In this document: positions 25,743 through 34,886 of the stretch, piece by piece
Layout: each line of letters begins with the position of its first letter
Numbering within the stretch: position 1 is the stretch's first letter
Origin: Saccharibacillus endophyticus
GTDB lineage: Bacteria; Bacillota; Bacilli; Paenibacillales; Paenibacillaceae
DNA: 64,000 nucleotides
Direction of reading: 5' to 3'
Assembly (NCBI RefSeq): GCF_013185185.1
Contig: NZ_JAAZWE010000002.1
Coordinates: 995,595 to 1,059,594, forward strand
Program-made: the position numbers and the translations under genes
Notes under the pieces: generated by a model
Seen by the model: the letters and a program-made list of their open reading frames with translations, nothing else
What the model was told of the DNA's origin: nothing
Databases searched by the model: none

Positions 25743-27930
25743 AGCTATAGTCCTCCTCAAATTCTATTTTGTAATCATTGATTGAATAAGCTGCTTTGAT
25801 CTCATCTATAATTTGCTCAGCTTCACCCATATTCATTGCAATTCGTGCAAATTCCATAGCACGAGTCAGTTCATTTCGCACAAGGCTTAATTCCCGTTTT
25901 AACTCCTCCTCTGTTAAGGAGGCGACCTCCTCGAGTGGTCTGGGTAAAGCAAGAAAGTCATAAATTTCAGCGTGATCTTTGCCTTTATATACCCTAAGTA
26001 CGCGCCCACGTCTTTGTATATATTCTTTAGGGTTAGTGGTGCTCGCCAAAATAAACGCCGTTTTTATAGCTGGTATATTCACACCTTCGTCTAGACATTT
26101 TATTGCAATTAAAGCTTGCAATGTTTCTCCAGTAGCAAATTCACGTTTGAGGACTTCTCGTTCCTCTACATCTTCTTTAGAAGTAAACTGCGAAACTCTC
26201 ATATTTAATTCATTACCTAGTAAATCTGTTACAGCATCAATTTGACGCAAATCATCCTTAATTGTATCTGTACGATCTCGATTATCTTGCAAAAGAGTAG
26301 TAGCACCACAATATACAAGCAGATGGTTATCATTTAAATACGGCTGAATATATTCTTTAAGTTTTATTAGTTTATCTTCAATTCCAGCTACAAGTCTTGC
26401 TCGTTTCAATGCTATCTTTTTCCCACGTTCATTCAACTTGTATCCACCATCTCCTCCTTTTACAAGACATTTACTCATCTGAATAGTCAAATCAGTATAA
26501 ACACTCATTTCGTCTTCACTCAGCGTGGTAATTATAGGGTGATATTTGTACCGTGTTAATTTCTTTTCGTTAATAGCACGTTCAATTGGATACTCAATAC
26601 ACTTTTCCCCAAAATAATCATACAGACGATTTGTGCCCTCCTCATCATTGTGCCGTTCAATAGTTGCTGATAGAGCTAGTCGGTATTTGTATCTTTCAGA
26701 CATCATTTTACTCAACCGCTCTGCTCCAAAATTATGAGCTTCATCCACTAATAGCAATACATCCGAACCAATTTCTTTAAGTAACATTTGAACTTTAGCT
26801 GCTAAAAAGGTTGCATTTGTACAAATTAAACAGAAAAATTCTCTGTTTTTAATTTTCAATTTCTGGTCACGGATAGCTATCTCCAAGCGCTTTAACCAGT
26901 TTTTTTGCGGCGAAGCACTATATCCAATGATTGGCTTAATATTAAACTTCTCAATATCTTCAACCCACTGTTCAACTAAGTGTTGATATGGGCAGACAAT
27001 AACGACAGCCATTTTATGATTTACAGTATCGCTTAAACGAGCTAACGCACTAAGCCCCGTATATGTCTTTCCTGTTCCCGTTGCCATGTCAAATATTCCT
27101 CGAAATCCGTTTCGTTCCCACTCATCAATTGCTTCTAATTGATATGAGCGAAGTATAACATCCACAGGAATAGAAGGTATATTTTTCCTTTGGAAAACTA
27201 CTTCAAAATATTCATTTTCAATCTCATTTTCAAAATTCTCATATTGCTCAACCTTCTCTTTTTTATACCGTTGAATAATTTCTTCTGTTAGTTCAGAAAA
27301 TTCTAATACCGTAATATCAGATTCACTGTTACTCCATATTGAAGAGAACGTAGCCTCTTTGTCCTGGACACGTTCAAACTGTTCATCTCCTTTCCATGAA
27401 CAAAATACATCTATTGATTCATAATTAAGGGATACGGCAGTTAACGTTTCATTCATGGAGCCTGAAAATGCCACGGTATTGCCTTTATGATCTGAAATCA
27501 ATCCCATTTTCTCATGATACATGCCAATGCTATTATTGATTTCTGTAAAAGCAATTTTTATATCTAATATTCCATCTGCAATAAGATTTGCAAGTTGATT
27601 TAGACACTTTTCCTCGAAAATTGTTTGAGGTTCAGTCATTTCGCGAATAATAGCATTACGTAACACTACATCTCTCATTTGATAACCTTTTCTAATAGCT
27701 TCAAAATCAGCTTCTGATAATTTTGGAGAAGCTACAATTTGGATTTTACCTCCTTTATTTACAAGGTTGGATATACCTATAGATATTTTGCTAAGAATTG
27801 TAGAAGAAAAAAATCCAACTGCTCGTTTGTATAAAATCGCTTCGCTAAGTAACGGAATATAAAAATCCGTTGGTATTCTATCAGTTGAGGTACGATATGC
27901 CCTTTTTATTTGTAAGTTTTGCAAGCTCAT
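25732..27930 (-). CDS. PLD-domain SF2 DEAH helicase, first gene of the island
   Basis: 732-aa protein from ATG 27930 (AAAAAAGGAG six bases upstream; an extra 29-codon extension lacks a ribosome site). An N-terminal PLD-like domain has H-E-K (YHEKMGLI, near 137) and the SGSMNETLTA motif. The helicase core has Walker A MATGTGKTYTGL (~280), VDEAHNFG (~394), SATIERH, and motif VI QRRGRVLRVYKG. It heads unit 1 with overlapping downstream genes. It differs in domain order detail and sequence from the 10813 helicase. Likely a DNA translocase, with or without nuclease activity, acting on invading or unmodified DNA. Confidence 0.85.
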   Translation of the reverse strand: MSLQNLQIKRAYRTSTDRIPTDFYIPLLSEAILYKRAVGFFSSTILSKISIGISNLVNKGGKIQIVASPKLSEADFEAIRKGYQMRDVVLRNAIIREMTEPQTIFEEKCLNQLANLIADGILDIKIAFTEINNSIGMYHEKMGLISDHKGNTVAFSGSMNETLTAVSLNYESIDVFCSWKGDEQFERVQDKEATFSSIWSNSESDITVLEFSELTEEIIQRYKKEKVEQYENFENEIENEYFEVVFQRKNIPSIPVDVILRSYQLEAIDEWERNGFRGIFDMATGTGKTYTGLSALARLSDTVNHKMAVVIVCPYQHLVEQWVEDIEKFNIKPIIGYSASPQKNWLKRLEIAIRDQKLKIKNREFFCLICTNATFLAAKVQMLLKEIGSDVLLLVDEAHNFGAERLSKMMSERYKYRLALSATIERHNDEEGTNRLYDYFGEKCIEYPIERAINEKKLTRYKYHPIITTLSEDEMSVYTDLTIQMSKCLVKGGDGGYKLNERGKKIALKRARLVAGIEDKLIKLKEYIQPYLNDNHLLVYCGATTLLQDNRDRTDTIKDDLRQIDAVTDLLGNELNMRVSQFTSKEDVEEREVLKREFATGETLQALIAIKCLDEGVNIPAIKTAFILASTTNPKEYIQRRGRVLRVYKGKDHAEIYDFLALPRPLEEVASLTEEELKRELSLVRNELTRAMEFARIAMNMGEAEQIIDEIKAAYSINDYKIEFEEDYSYAE

Positions 27931-28115
27931 GATAAGCTCCTTTTTTATGTTTTCTACTTGTATCAATTCAGCTTTTTTACCAGAGTACTTATCAACAGCT
28001 ATCTTAGAGAGGCTCAACAGATGAAAGAAAATATAAACTATTTTCCGTATTTAATAAATAATCAGCCATTCAAATTAAAATACCGATATACAAACTTGTT
28101 ATAGCTTTTCAATTA

Positions 28116-30053
28116 TTATGTTCTTGATATTTCAAATTTACTAATAGATACTTTTATTGATCTCAAGTTTTTCATACTAACTGCAAACCCCTCCGCCTTA
28201 CAATAGCTGAGAAATAACCACTCCATCGCCCTCGTCATCCCAATATAAAACAACGAAACTTCCCGTTTCACATTTTCTTCCAACTTAAACGGCATATTCT
28301 CCACGTTCACGATAAACACCGCGCGGAAATCCAGCCCTTTCGAGCTATCGATCGTCGAGAGCTTCACCGTATCCGCCGTCCGATCGTAAACCCGCTTGGA
28401 ATTCGCATCCTCCGCGATCCAGTCATGCGGAATCTCCAACCGATCCAATTCCTTCCGCAGCCGATCCACGTACGAATACGAATAGCGATTCCGCACCCGG
28501 TATAGGATCGCGATCTCCGAGTAGGGCACCTTTTTCTCTTCATGCAGCTTGCGGATTGCGCGGGCGACCCAAGCGGCTTCTTCGCCAAAGTTGGCGCACT
28601 GCTTGATGATCGGTTCCGGGCCTTTGCGCTTGGTGCTTTGAGGCGGGATGATCTCCACGCCGTCGACGCTGCTGCCTTCTTTGACGCGGTCTTTCAGAGC
28701 GGAATGCGTTCGATAAAAGTCCCAGGCGAAGTTCACGATCTGCGACGTATTGCGGTAGTTGATGCTCAGGATCTTGGACCGTCCGCGGAAATCGAGACCG
28801 GTGCTGGACGAGAGGCTGCTTTTGCGTCTGAAAATGTTTTGCGCCTTGTCTTCAACCAGCAGCAGGGATTGCGTTTCCGGATTGAGCACTTTGCTCAGCA
28901 GCTCCAACCAGCTCGGTTCGAAGTCCTGGCCTTCTTCGATCAGGATCGCGTCATACGTCGGGAGGATCGCTTCGCCGAGTTTGACCTTTTCCAGCAGCGG
29001 CTCGATTCCGGCATCCGGGATGCGCAGCGTATTTTTCAACCATTCGTGGAACGTCGCCGTCTCGATGTTGTGCTTCTTGGCAGCTGAATTGCCGCTTTCT
29101 TCCGCACTCATCTCCGCAAAGTCGAACAAATCTTCCGGTTCTTCCATCATGTTGTGGATCATGGACTTCAACACGCGAGACAGCGGAATGCCGTAGCAGA
29201 GCACGAGAATTTTCCATTCGGGATGTTCTTTGGACAATAGGCGGGCGCGGGCGGACAAGATGAGCGTTTTGCCGCTTCCGGCGACGCCGCGAATCAAGCG
29301 ATTTTTGTCGCCGAGCTGACGCGCCAGCGATTCTTGATGCAAATCCATCGCCTGAAGATTATGTAACGACAGTAGCAATTGATCATCGTGATGCACGGGA
29401 GGCATGTACTCCGCGCTGATCCGCACTTCGGGGAACAAATGGTAGCGGATCGCTTTGATATCGTCTTCGCTGAGCATCTGATTTTGGTGAAAAGGAACGG
29501 TGAACATGTCGAGCATCCGCTCCAGCAGCGTCGTGCCGTCGAAGTCTTCGCGATCGGCATCGATATCGTCCCGGGTCAGCATAAACTGCGGCTCGATCAC
29601 CCGATGCAGTTGGTGTTTGACGATATGCGTTTCTCGCATCTGGGTAAATACGACGCCAAAGCCGAATCGGAATTTGAGTTTGCCGTAATAGCTGCCGCCG
29701 ACTTGAATCAGGCTTTTATCTTTTTTGAGTTTATCCACGATATTAAAAGCATCCGTGCGGGCTTGATGCAGCGGATTGACGACTGTTTGCAGTTCGCCCT
29801 GTTCGGTATAAATGCGCCATTCTTTGGGAAAAAGTTCGTACAGCGTGCTTTCGGTATAGTCTTTCACTTCCAGCACAAGCATGCCGAGGTCCGGGCCGAT
29901 CACGACGAAGTCGGGCTGGCGGCCGAAGATACCGGGTTCGTAGTAGACGATGTAATCGTCGGGCAGGTGTTCTTTGAGGGTACCGAATAGCAGGCGTTCG
30001 CCTGCGGTAACTTTCGCGCCACGGGGAAGGGTCTCCGGGATCATATAAGCCAT
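28116..30053 (-). CDS. NERD-UvrD helicase/nuclease-like protein
   Basis: 645-aa protein. The NERD domain (about residues 11-125) shows GRQPDFVVIGPDLGMLVLEVKDY, the D and E-x-K of a nuclease-related fold. The SF1 helicase core has GVAGSGKTLIL (~256), the acidic motif LIEEGQDFEPSW (~370), SINYRNT and ST(I)DSSKGLDFRAV near 570. Expected action is DNA unwinding coupled to strand cleavage in repair or phage defence. ATG 30053 has AAGGAG. The last ~25 codons switch to A+T-rich sequence (KNLRSIKVSISKFEISRT), suggesting the island joined within its 3' end. Leftward, upstream of the island units but with a 185-bp gap. Confidence 0.82.
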   Translation of the reverse strand: MAYMIPETLPRGAKVTAGERLLFGTLKEHLPDDYIVYYEPGIFGRQPDFVVIGPDLGMLVLEVKDYTESTLYELFPKEWRIYTEQGELQTVVNPLHQARTDAFNIVDKLKKDKSLIQVGGSYYGKLKFRFGFGVVFTQMRETHIVKHQLHRVIEPQFMLTRDDIDADREDFDGTTLLERMLDMFTVPFHQNQMLSEDDIKAIRYHLFPEVRISAEYMPPVHHDDQLLLSLHNLQAMDLHQESLARQLGDKNRLIRGVAGSGKTLILSARARLLSKEHPEWKILVLCYGIPLSRVLKSMIHNMMEEPEDLFDFAEMSAEESGNSAAKKHNIETATFHEWLKNTLRIPDAGIEPLLEKVKLGEAILPTYDAILIEEGQDFEPSWLELLSKVLNPETQSLLLVEDKAQNIFRRKSSLSSSTGLDFRGRSKILSINYRNTSQIVNFAWDFYRTHSALKDRVKEGSSVDGVEIIPPQSTKRKGPEPIIKQCANFGEEAAWVARAIRKLHEEKKVPYSEIAILYRVRNRYSYSYVDRLRKELDRLEIPHDWIAEDANSKRVYDRTADTVKLSTIDSSKGLDFRAVFIVNVENMPFKLEENVKREVSLFYIGMTRAMEWLFLSYCKAEGFAVSMKNLRSIKVSISKFEISRT

Positions 30054-30421
30054 AAGGTGTCACTCCTTGATGCGTGCAGATCCCGTATAGGTCCGGTGCT
30101 TCCGGAATCTGGGCGAGATGAGGCATCGAGCCGTCAGAAGACGATCCGTGCGTAAAAAAATACAAGGTATAACTCTATATCAAGAATGATTCGAATGTCA
30201 TAGGCCGTAAGACTGCTTTGCTTGCTGACCTTATTGTACTTGGTCTGGACACAAATGGGAATAACAAATCAGTGAACGATTGTTAATTTGTCAATTTGAG
30301 TGAGTGGAGTCACTTTCTTTAAAACGTAACTTTAATGATGCTGCGGCGTTTAACAAGTAGCTTGAAGCCAACTGCATCTGCACGATTTTCATCCCATACT
30401 TGCTCAAGGAGCCTACCTTCT
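30054..30421. other. Intergenic region, no gene
   Basis: 368 bp between divergent genes. Promoters for the NERD helicase (leftward) and the small membrane protein (rightward) must be here. I see short inverted repeats, such as ACAAAT/ATTTGT around 30263-30292, but no clear promoter pair and no credible open frame. Confidence 0.5.
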
Positions 30422-30790
30422 ATGACAAACATCTTTTTCCCTCTGATCAGCCTGCTCTTCATTATCCAAATGCCGCTTCGACTGTTTATCGTGGAAGACA
30501 AAGCCGAGTTCATCGACAAAAACCTGAAAAGGCGTTACGTCTGGACGCACACCGGGCTGACCGCACTGCTGATTATTGCGGCGCTGCTATGTCTTTACCT
30601 GCTACCGGATCAAGTCGCGCTGCCTACGGCGATTTTGGTGTTTGGCTCGATCTATCTGGCGAATGCTCTGGTCGAATTCAAGTATGTACGCGGCACGAAA
30701 GAACATCTCGTATCCGCGATCATGGCCGCCGTATATGTGGTGCTTGCGATCGCGCTGTATGTATTCGGCTGGAACGATGGTGCGCTATGA
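30422..30790 (+). CDS. Small membrane protein, DUF4181-like
   Basis: 122-aa protein with about four membrane helices, ATG 30422 after AAGGAG. The second half, ANALVEFKYVRGTKEHLVSA, carries the E-[FWY]-[KR]-Y-x-x-x-x-(K/R)-x-H pattern shared with the tandem genes at 37-39 kb, which I associate with DUF4181. Function unknown. Monocistronic with a terminator. It is the dispersed member of the family. Confidence 0.7.
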   Translation: MTNIFFPLISLLFIIQMPLRLFIVEDKAEFIDKNLKRRYVWTHTGLTALLIIAALLCLYLLPDQVALPTAILVFGSIYLANALVEFKYVRGTKEHLVSAIMAAVYVVLAIALYVFGWNDGAL

Positions 30791-30826
30791 GCGTCGCGGC
30801 TCCTCGATTCTTTGCATGTTCTGATC

Positions 30827-30873
30827 AAAAAGACCGGCAGTGTGGGTTAGCGTGCGCCCATGCCGGTCTTTTT
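30827..30873. terminator. Bidirectional terminator
   Basis: AAAAAGACCGGCA (30827-30839) pairs with TGCCGGTCTTTTT (30861-30873). It ends the rightward membrane-protein gene and, with its A-run, also suits the leftward SLH gene ending at 30953. Confidence 0.85.
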
Positions 30874-30952
30874 GTTAACATGAATTCCGTATTCAATTCA
30901 ACGCTGTACATTCAGCATTTGGCCAAGCAGCATGATTTTATGTCAAAACGTT

Positions 30953-33900
30953 TTACATCCGGCCGCCGTATTGCAGCAGACGCACGATCAGAGCTGCGGC
31001 TTCAGCGCGTGTGACGTCGTTTTGAGGATGAAGCTTACCGGCTGCATCGCCTTGCATGATACCAAGCTGGCGCAGATTCTGAACCGCTTCTTCGGCCCAC
31101 GAGGATATCTGTTCATTGGCCGCATTTTTCGGCATCGAAGCCGAAGTTGCAACTGCGCCGGGCAAAGTCGACCCGTTCATCGCAGCTTGCGACGCGTATT
31201 GTAACGACAACGCCCGTTCCAACATAACGGCCATTTCTTCTCGCGTGACTTCGGCGTTCGGACGGAAACCGTCTTCGCTGCCGCGGATCAATCCTGCGGC
31301 GTAAGCCGTATTGACCGCGTCGGTATACCAACCGTCGGCAGTGTCGGCGAACGGCACGGCTTCGGCCGACGAGTTCAGGCCTAACGCCCGTACCAGCAAA
31401 GCAGCCAGTTCGCCGCGGGTCAACTTACCGTTCGAATCGAAGGTCGATGACGTGCGGCCTTCGACGATCAAGCTGGACGCCAATCGATCTACTTCTTTTT
31501 TCGCCCAATGATCGGACAGATCCGTGAAGTTGACCGGACGGTTCACGATCGCATATATGCCGCCGTCCGCCGGAACGCCGACTTCGCCGGCTCCAAGTGC
31601 CGCCGTGACGAAACGGAACGCGCCGGCTTGAGTATCCCAACGCACCAGCGTACCGCTTGGTTGCGCGGTTTCACCCGTATTCGAAACAGATGCACCTAAC
31701 AGCCCGGCACGCTGTCCCTTCAAGATCGATGATATCGACGAAGTGCCGGAATCCGTCTTGTTCGCTGCCCAGACCAGTCGAGCCTTAGCAGCCTTGCGCA
31801 AGGCTGCGGACGCCTTGTCGGCTGCGTTGCTAGGTTCCCCGGTCAGAGTGATCGACCAGCTTGTGGGAGTGTTCAGCATGTCTGCGCCCAGACGCGCGGC
31901 TTCCGAACGAACGCTTTGCATCGCGGACTCCGCAGGCTGCGAAGCGCTTAATACGACCGTGCGCGGCGCGGAACCGCCAGCTGCGCCGCTCAATGCTTCT
32001 TGCAAAGCCGCAACCGGCAAAGACAACGTTCCTCCCGCCGTTTGGAGCGTGACTTGCGCTTTCGGATTCAGCTCATACCAGGCTTGGACCAGACCTGCGT
32101 CGAGCGAAGCTGCCGAAGCTGCGTTTTCGCTGGTCAAGGATATATTGCCGTTCAGCACGTCCTGACGGGAAACGGAAAACTCACCGTTTAGACCGGGCAG
32201 ATTCCATGAAGAAGGCGGAGTAATCGTGACGGGAACCGGACTTTGCGTTACGGCGGCATTCGATCCGCTGCCCGAATCGTTACCGCTTACCGGAGGCCGG
32301 GGTTGCGGCTGAGGTTCCGGTTTGACCGCGTCTCGTACGATGACGATCGTGTACGACTGATCCGCTTCGCCGTTTTGCGCGCTTACGACCAGATCATACC
32401 GATTTTCTCCCGTTTGCAGAACCAGCTCTTTCGAAGACTCTCCCTGAGGGATAGTTTCGCCGTTCAATGCGACGGAAGCGTTCGGATCTAGAGTGAAAGG
32501 CGTCAACTTCACGCTGTACACGTCAGAGGTGACGGTCGCTTCGTAAGCGCGGGTGTCCGCGTTATATGCAAGCGGTTGTTGCGGATCTTCGGCCGCCTTA
32601 CTCCACCAAATACCTGCAAGAGCCGTATCCGCCGATAAGGGGACGTCGATATCCAGCGTTTTCACCGTTGCATTGCCTGACGCATCACGCGCGTAGAACG
32701 TATAAGTTCCGCTTGTCGATACGTCGAAAGTCTGTCCGTTCGCCAGCTGGGTTCCTTCGTTCAAGAAATATTCGGCAGTCTGCTCACCGACCGCCCATTT
32801 TAACGATTCCAGCAGATTGAGCTTGCCGTACACGTCTGCGGACACCGTCACTTTTTTCGTGATCGGCAGTCCTGCGTTCAATTCGGACAAGACTGTAATT
32901 TCCGGCTTTTTCTTATGCACGAACGTGACTTGGGCCGGGTTGCCGAGAACGACGGGTTGATGGCCGTTTTGCACGGCGTACAGCGTTAAGTCGATCTTCC
33001 GCGCCGTTTCGCTGGTCACCTTGAATACCGCTCGACCTGACTCGTCGGTACGAATCGAACGCTGCGGAAGCACGTCGGCTTCGACCGGATCGGACTCCAA
33101 CCTTACTTCGATATCTTGAAGCGGATTTTGATACTTGTCGTAAACGGACGCCGTCACGGTAGCGAAGCTTTCACCGTCCGCGCTTACCGATTCTGGGCTC
33201 GCCGTTACAATCGACTGCCGGGCGTCCAGCTCTTCGGGCAAAATCGTGAGTCGAAGTTCTTGCTCCAACTTTTTGCCGTCCGCCGTTACGGAAACTTGTT
33301 CCTCGCCGACTTTGCCGGTGCTTTGGAACACTGCTTCATATTGCCCTTTTCCGAGCGACTTGATCCCGCTGATCGTGCCGAGCTCGGATTGAAGTTGGAC
33401 TTGCACGTCCGAAGCGGCCGAGTAAGCCAGACCGTCTTCGTCGATCAAATTGATCGCGATAGTCGACGTACCGCCCGCTTTCAACGTCGTTTGCTCCGTT
33501 GTAACCGTGCTTGTAAATGCGGAAAACGGAACGGTAATCCCTGAGACGGTGATCGTTTCGACCGATTCGTTGCCTGCCGCGTCTTTGGCGTAGACCGAAT
33601 ACACGCCGTCGCGGTTAACGGTGAATTGGTGGTCGGTCACGACTGTTCCCCCCGTTTGGAAATCGGTGAGCATTTTTTCGCCGGATGCCCATTTTTCCGA
33701 AACGATCGAGTTGGAGCCTCCGCTGGCTTCAGCTTGTACGTTGATCGTGCGCGAGAACGTATCCGTTCCGGCAGCTTCGGTTAGTTTGATCGAAGGCTTT
33801 TTCTCATAAACGAATTGAATTTCCGTATCTGCGGTCAATCGGGTCTCATCGACTGCATCGGCAGCATAGTACTTCACTTTTTCGGCAGCTGTATGGGTCA

Positions 33901-34675
33901 CGGTAAACGCTGCTTTGCCGTCTTGATCGGTTTTGGCCGTCAAAGGTTGGGTTTGAGCCGTGGAAGAATCGGAAATCAACTTGATCGACTTGTCGGCAAA
34001 CGGGTTGTCGTAAGCGTCCCGAAGTTGTACCTGAATCATTGAATTTTCGATTCCGTCACCTTCGACTTTACTCAAGGTAGGCGTGATCGAGGACTTTTGC
34101 GGATCAGCTGCGTCGCCGATCAGCATATAAGTTTCAAAAGCAAGATCCCAGTTCGGAATCCCCTGCATCTCTCCTCTGGGATACCCATTAGAAGAACTTG
34201 CATTGAACATAAAGGATTCAGAAGATTGAATTACGAACAAATAAGTTTGATCTTTAATCAAATTCGGAGGAGAATCGAATTTGAATTCGAGTTGCATCCC
34301 CCCATTAATTTGGTCTTTCTCTAGCTTTTGAGAAGCGATCACTTGGGAATTGCTTTGATCCACGATTTGCAACTCAAAAAATACGGGTTTATTCATAACT
34401 TGCGTAGACGAGATGCTTATCTCATATGAGACTCGACTTAGTTTTCCGGAATAACCGGGCATAAAAGTCTGTCGTTGAAATCCGTCTGCTGTTGAGTACC
34501 CTGCCCCGCCTTTCTTGCTTACCTGATCCAACACTTCTCTTTCCGCCGCATGCGACAAACCTGCGGGCCATCCCAGCGTTCCAATCAATACCGCGCTCAA
34601 CGCGGACTTGGTCGCTATGTTAAACACACGCTTGCTATACTTTCCCGTTTCTTTTTCTGACCTCTGCCGCTGCAT
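30953..34675 (-). CDS. SLH-anchored surface protein with Ig-like repeats
   Basis: 1240-aa exported protein. The signal peptide covers residues 1-44 (SALSAVLIGTLGWPAGLSHAA). A carbohydrate-binding-like beta domain (50-190) follows. Two invasin/Big_1-type Ig domains have DAYDNPFADKSIKL (~210) and DKYQNPLQDIEVRL (~515), alternating with triple-glycine-free Ig segments around 300-380 and 600-670. A cadherin-like Beta segment (~730-790) and a Pro-rich linker near 800 lead to three SLH modules (SDHWAKKEVDRL ~1050, WYTDAVNTAYAAGLIRGSED ~1110, SWAEEAVQNLRQLGIMQGDA ~1190), which bind pyruvylated wall polymer. Likely adhesion or S-layer-associated. ATG after GGAG. Confidence 0.85.
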   Translation of the reverse strand: MQRQRSEKETGKYSKRVFNIATKSALSAVLIGTLGWPAGLSHAAEREVLDQVSKKGGAGYSTADGFQRQTFMPGYSGKLSRVSYEISISSTQVMNKPVFFELQIVDQSNSQVIASQKLEKDQINGGMQLEFKFDSPPNLIKDQTYLFVIQSSESFMFNASSSNGYPRGEMQGIPNWDLAFETYMLIGDAADPQKSSITPTLSKVEGDGIENSMIQVQLRDAYDNPFADKSIKLISDSSTAQTQPLTAKTDQDGKAAFTVTHTAAEKVKYYAADAVDETRLTADTEIQFVYEKKPSIKLTEAAGTDTFSRTINVQAEASGGSNSIVSEKWASGEKMLTDFQTGGTVVTDHQFTVNRDGVYSVYAKDAAGNESVETITVSGITVPFSAFTSTVTTEQTTLKAGGTSTIAINLIDEDGLAYSAASDVQVQLQSELGTISGIKSLGKGQYEAVFQSTGKVGEEQVSVTADGKKLEQELRLTILPEELDARQSIVTASPESVSADGESFATVTASVYDKYQNPLQDIEVRLESDPVEADVLPQRSIRTDESGRAVFKVTSETARKIDLTLYAVQNGHQPVVLGNPAQVTFVHKKKPEITVLSELNAGLPITKKVTVSADVYGKLNLLESLKWAVGEQTAEYFLNEGTQLANGQTFDVSTSGTYTFYARDASGNATVKTLDIDVPLSADTALAGIWWSKAAEDPQQPLAYNADTRAYEATVTSDVYSVKLTPFTLDPNASVALNGETIPQGESSKELVLQTGENRYDLVVSAQNGEADQSYTIVIVRDAVKPEPQPQPRPPVSGNDSGSGSNAAVTQSPVPVTITPPSSWNLPGLNGEFSVSRQDVLNGNISLTSENAASAASLDAGLVQAWYELNPKAQVTLQTAGGTLSLPVAALQEALSGAAGGSAPRTVVLSASQPAESAMQSVRSEAARLGADMLNTPTSWSITLTGEPSNAADKASAALRKAAKARLVWAANKTDSGTSSISSILKGQRAGLLGASVSNTGETAQPSGTLVRWDTQAGAFRFVTAALGAGEVGVPADGGIYAIVNRPVNFTDLSDHWAKKEVDRLASSLIVEGRTSSTFDSNGKLTRGELAALLVRALGLNSSAEAVPFADTADGWYTDAVNTAYAAGLIRGSEDGFRPNAEVTREEMAVMLERALSLQYASQAAMNGSTLPGAVATSASMPKNAANEQISSWAEEAVQNLRQLGIMQGDAAGKLHPQNDVTRAEAAALIVRLLQYGGRM

Positions 34676-34812
34676 CGCTCACGCTCCGTATATGATTTTT
34701 CATTGCATGTTTACTGTCATTACTATATCAGCGTTGGACAAGTTTGAATACGATCCTCTAGAGGATTGGAAAATAATTTGTCGCATATCGCTTTTTGCCC
34801 AAAACATGACAA

Positions 34813-34841
34813 ACCGGCGTCGCGGAAACACCGACGCCGGT
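34813..34841. terminator. Strong hairpin, probable terminator
   Basis: ACCGGCGTCG (34813-34822) pairs with CGACGCCGGT (34832-34841). The T-run is on the plus-strand side; on the minus strand the stem is followed by TTTGTCATGTTTT. It lies 46 bp beyond the leftward gene ending at 34887. Confidence 0.6.
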
Positions 34842-34886
34842 CTTTTTTCTTATCGAAGCACGGTCTGCTTTCCCGCTCGGCACCTT

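Noticed and set aside
30319..30519. 66-codon leftward frame before the NERD helicase region
   Set aside because: It overlaps the well-supported start of the DUF4181-like gene on the other strand and has no start signal.
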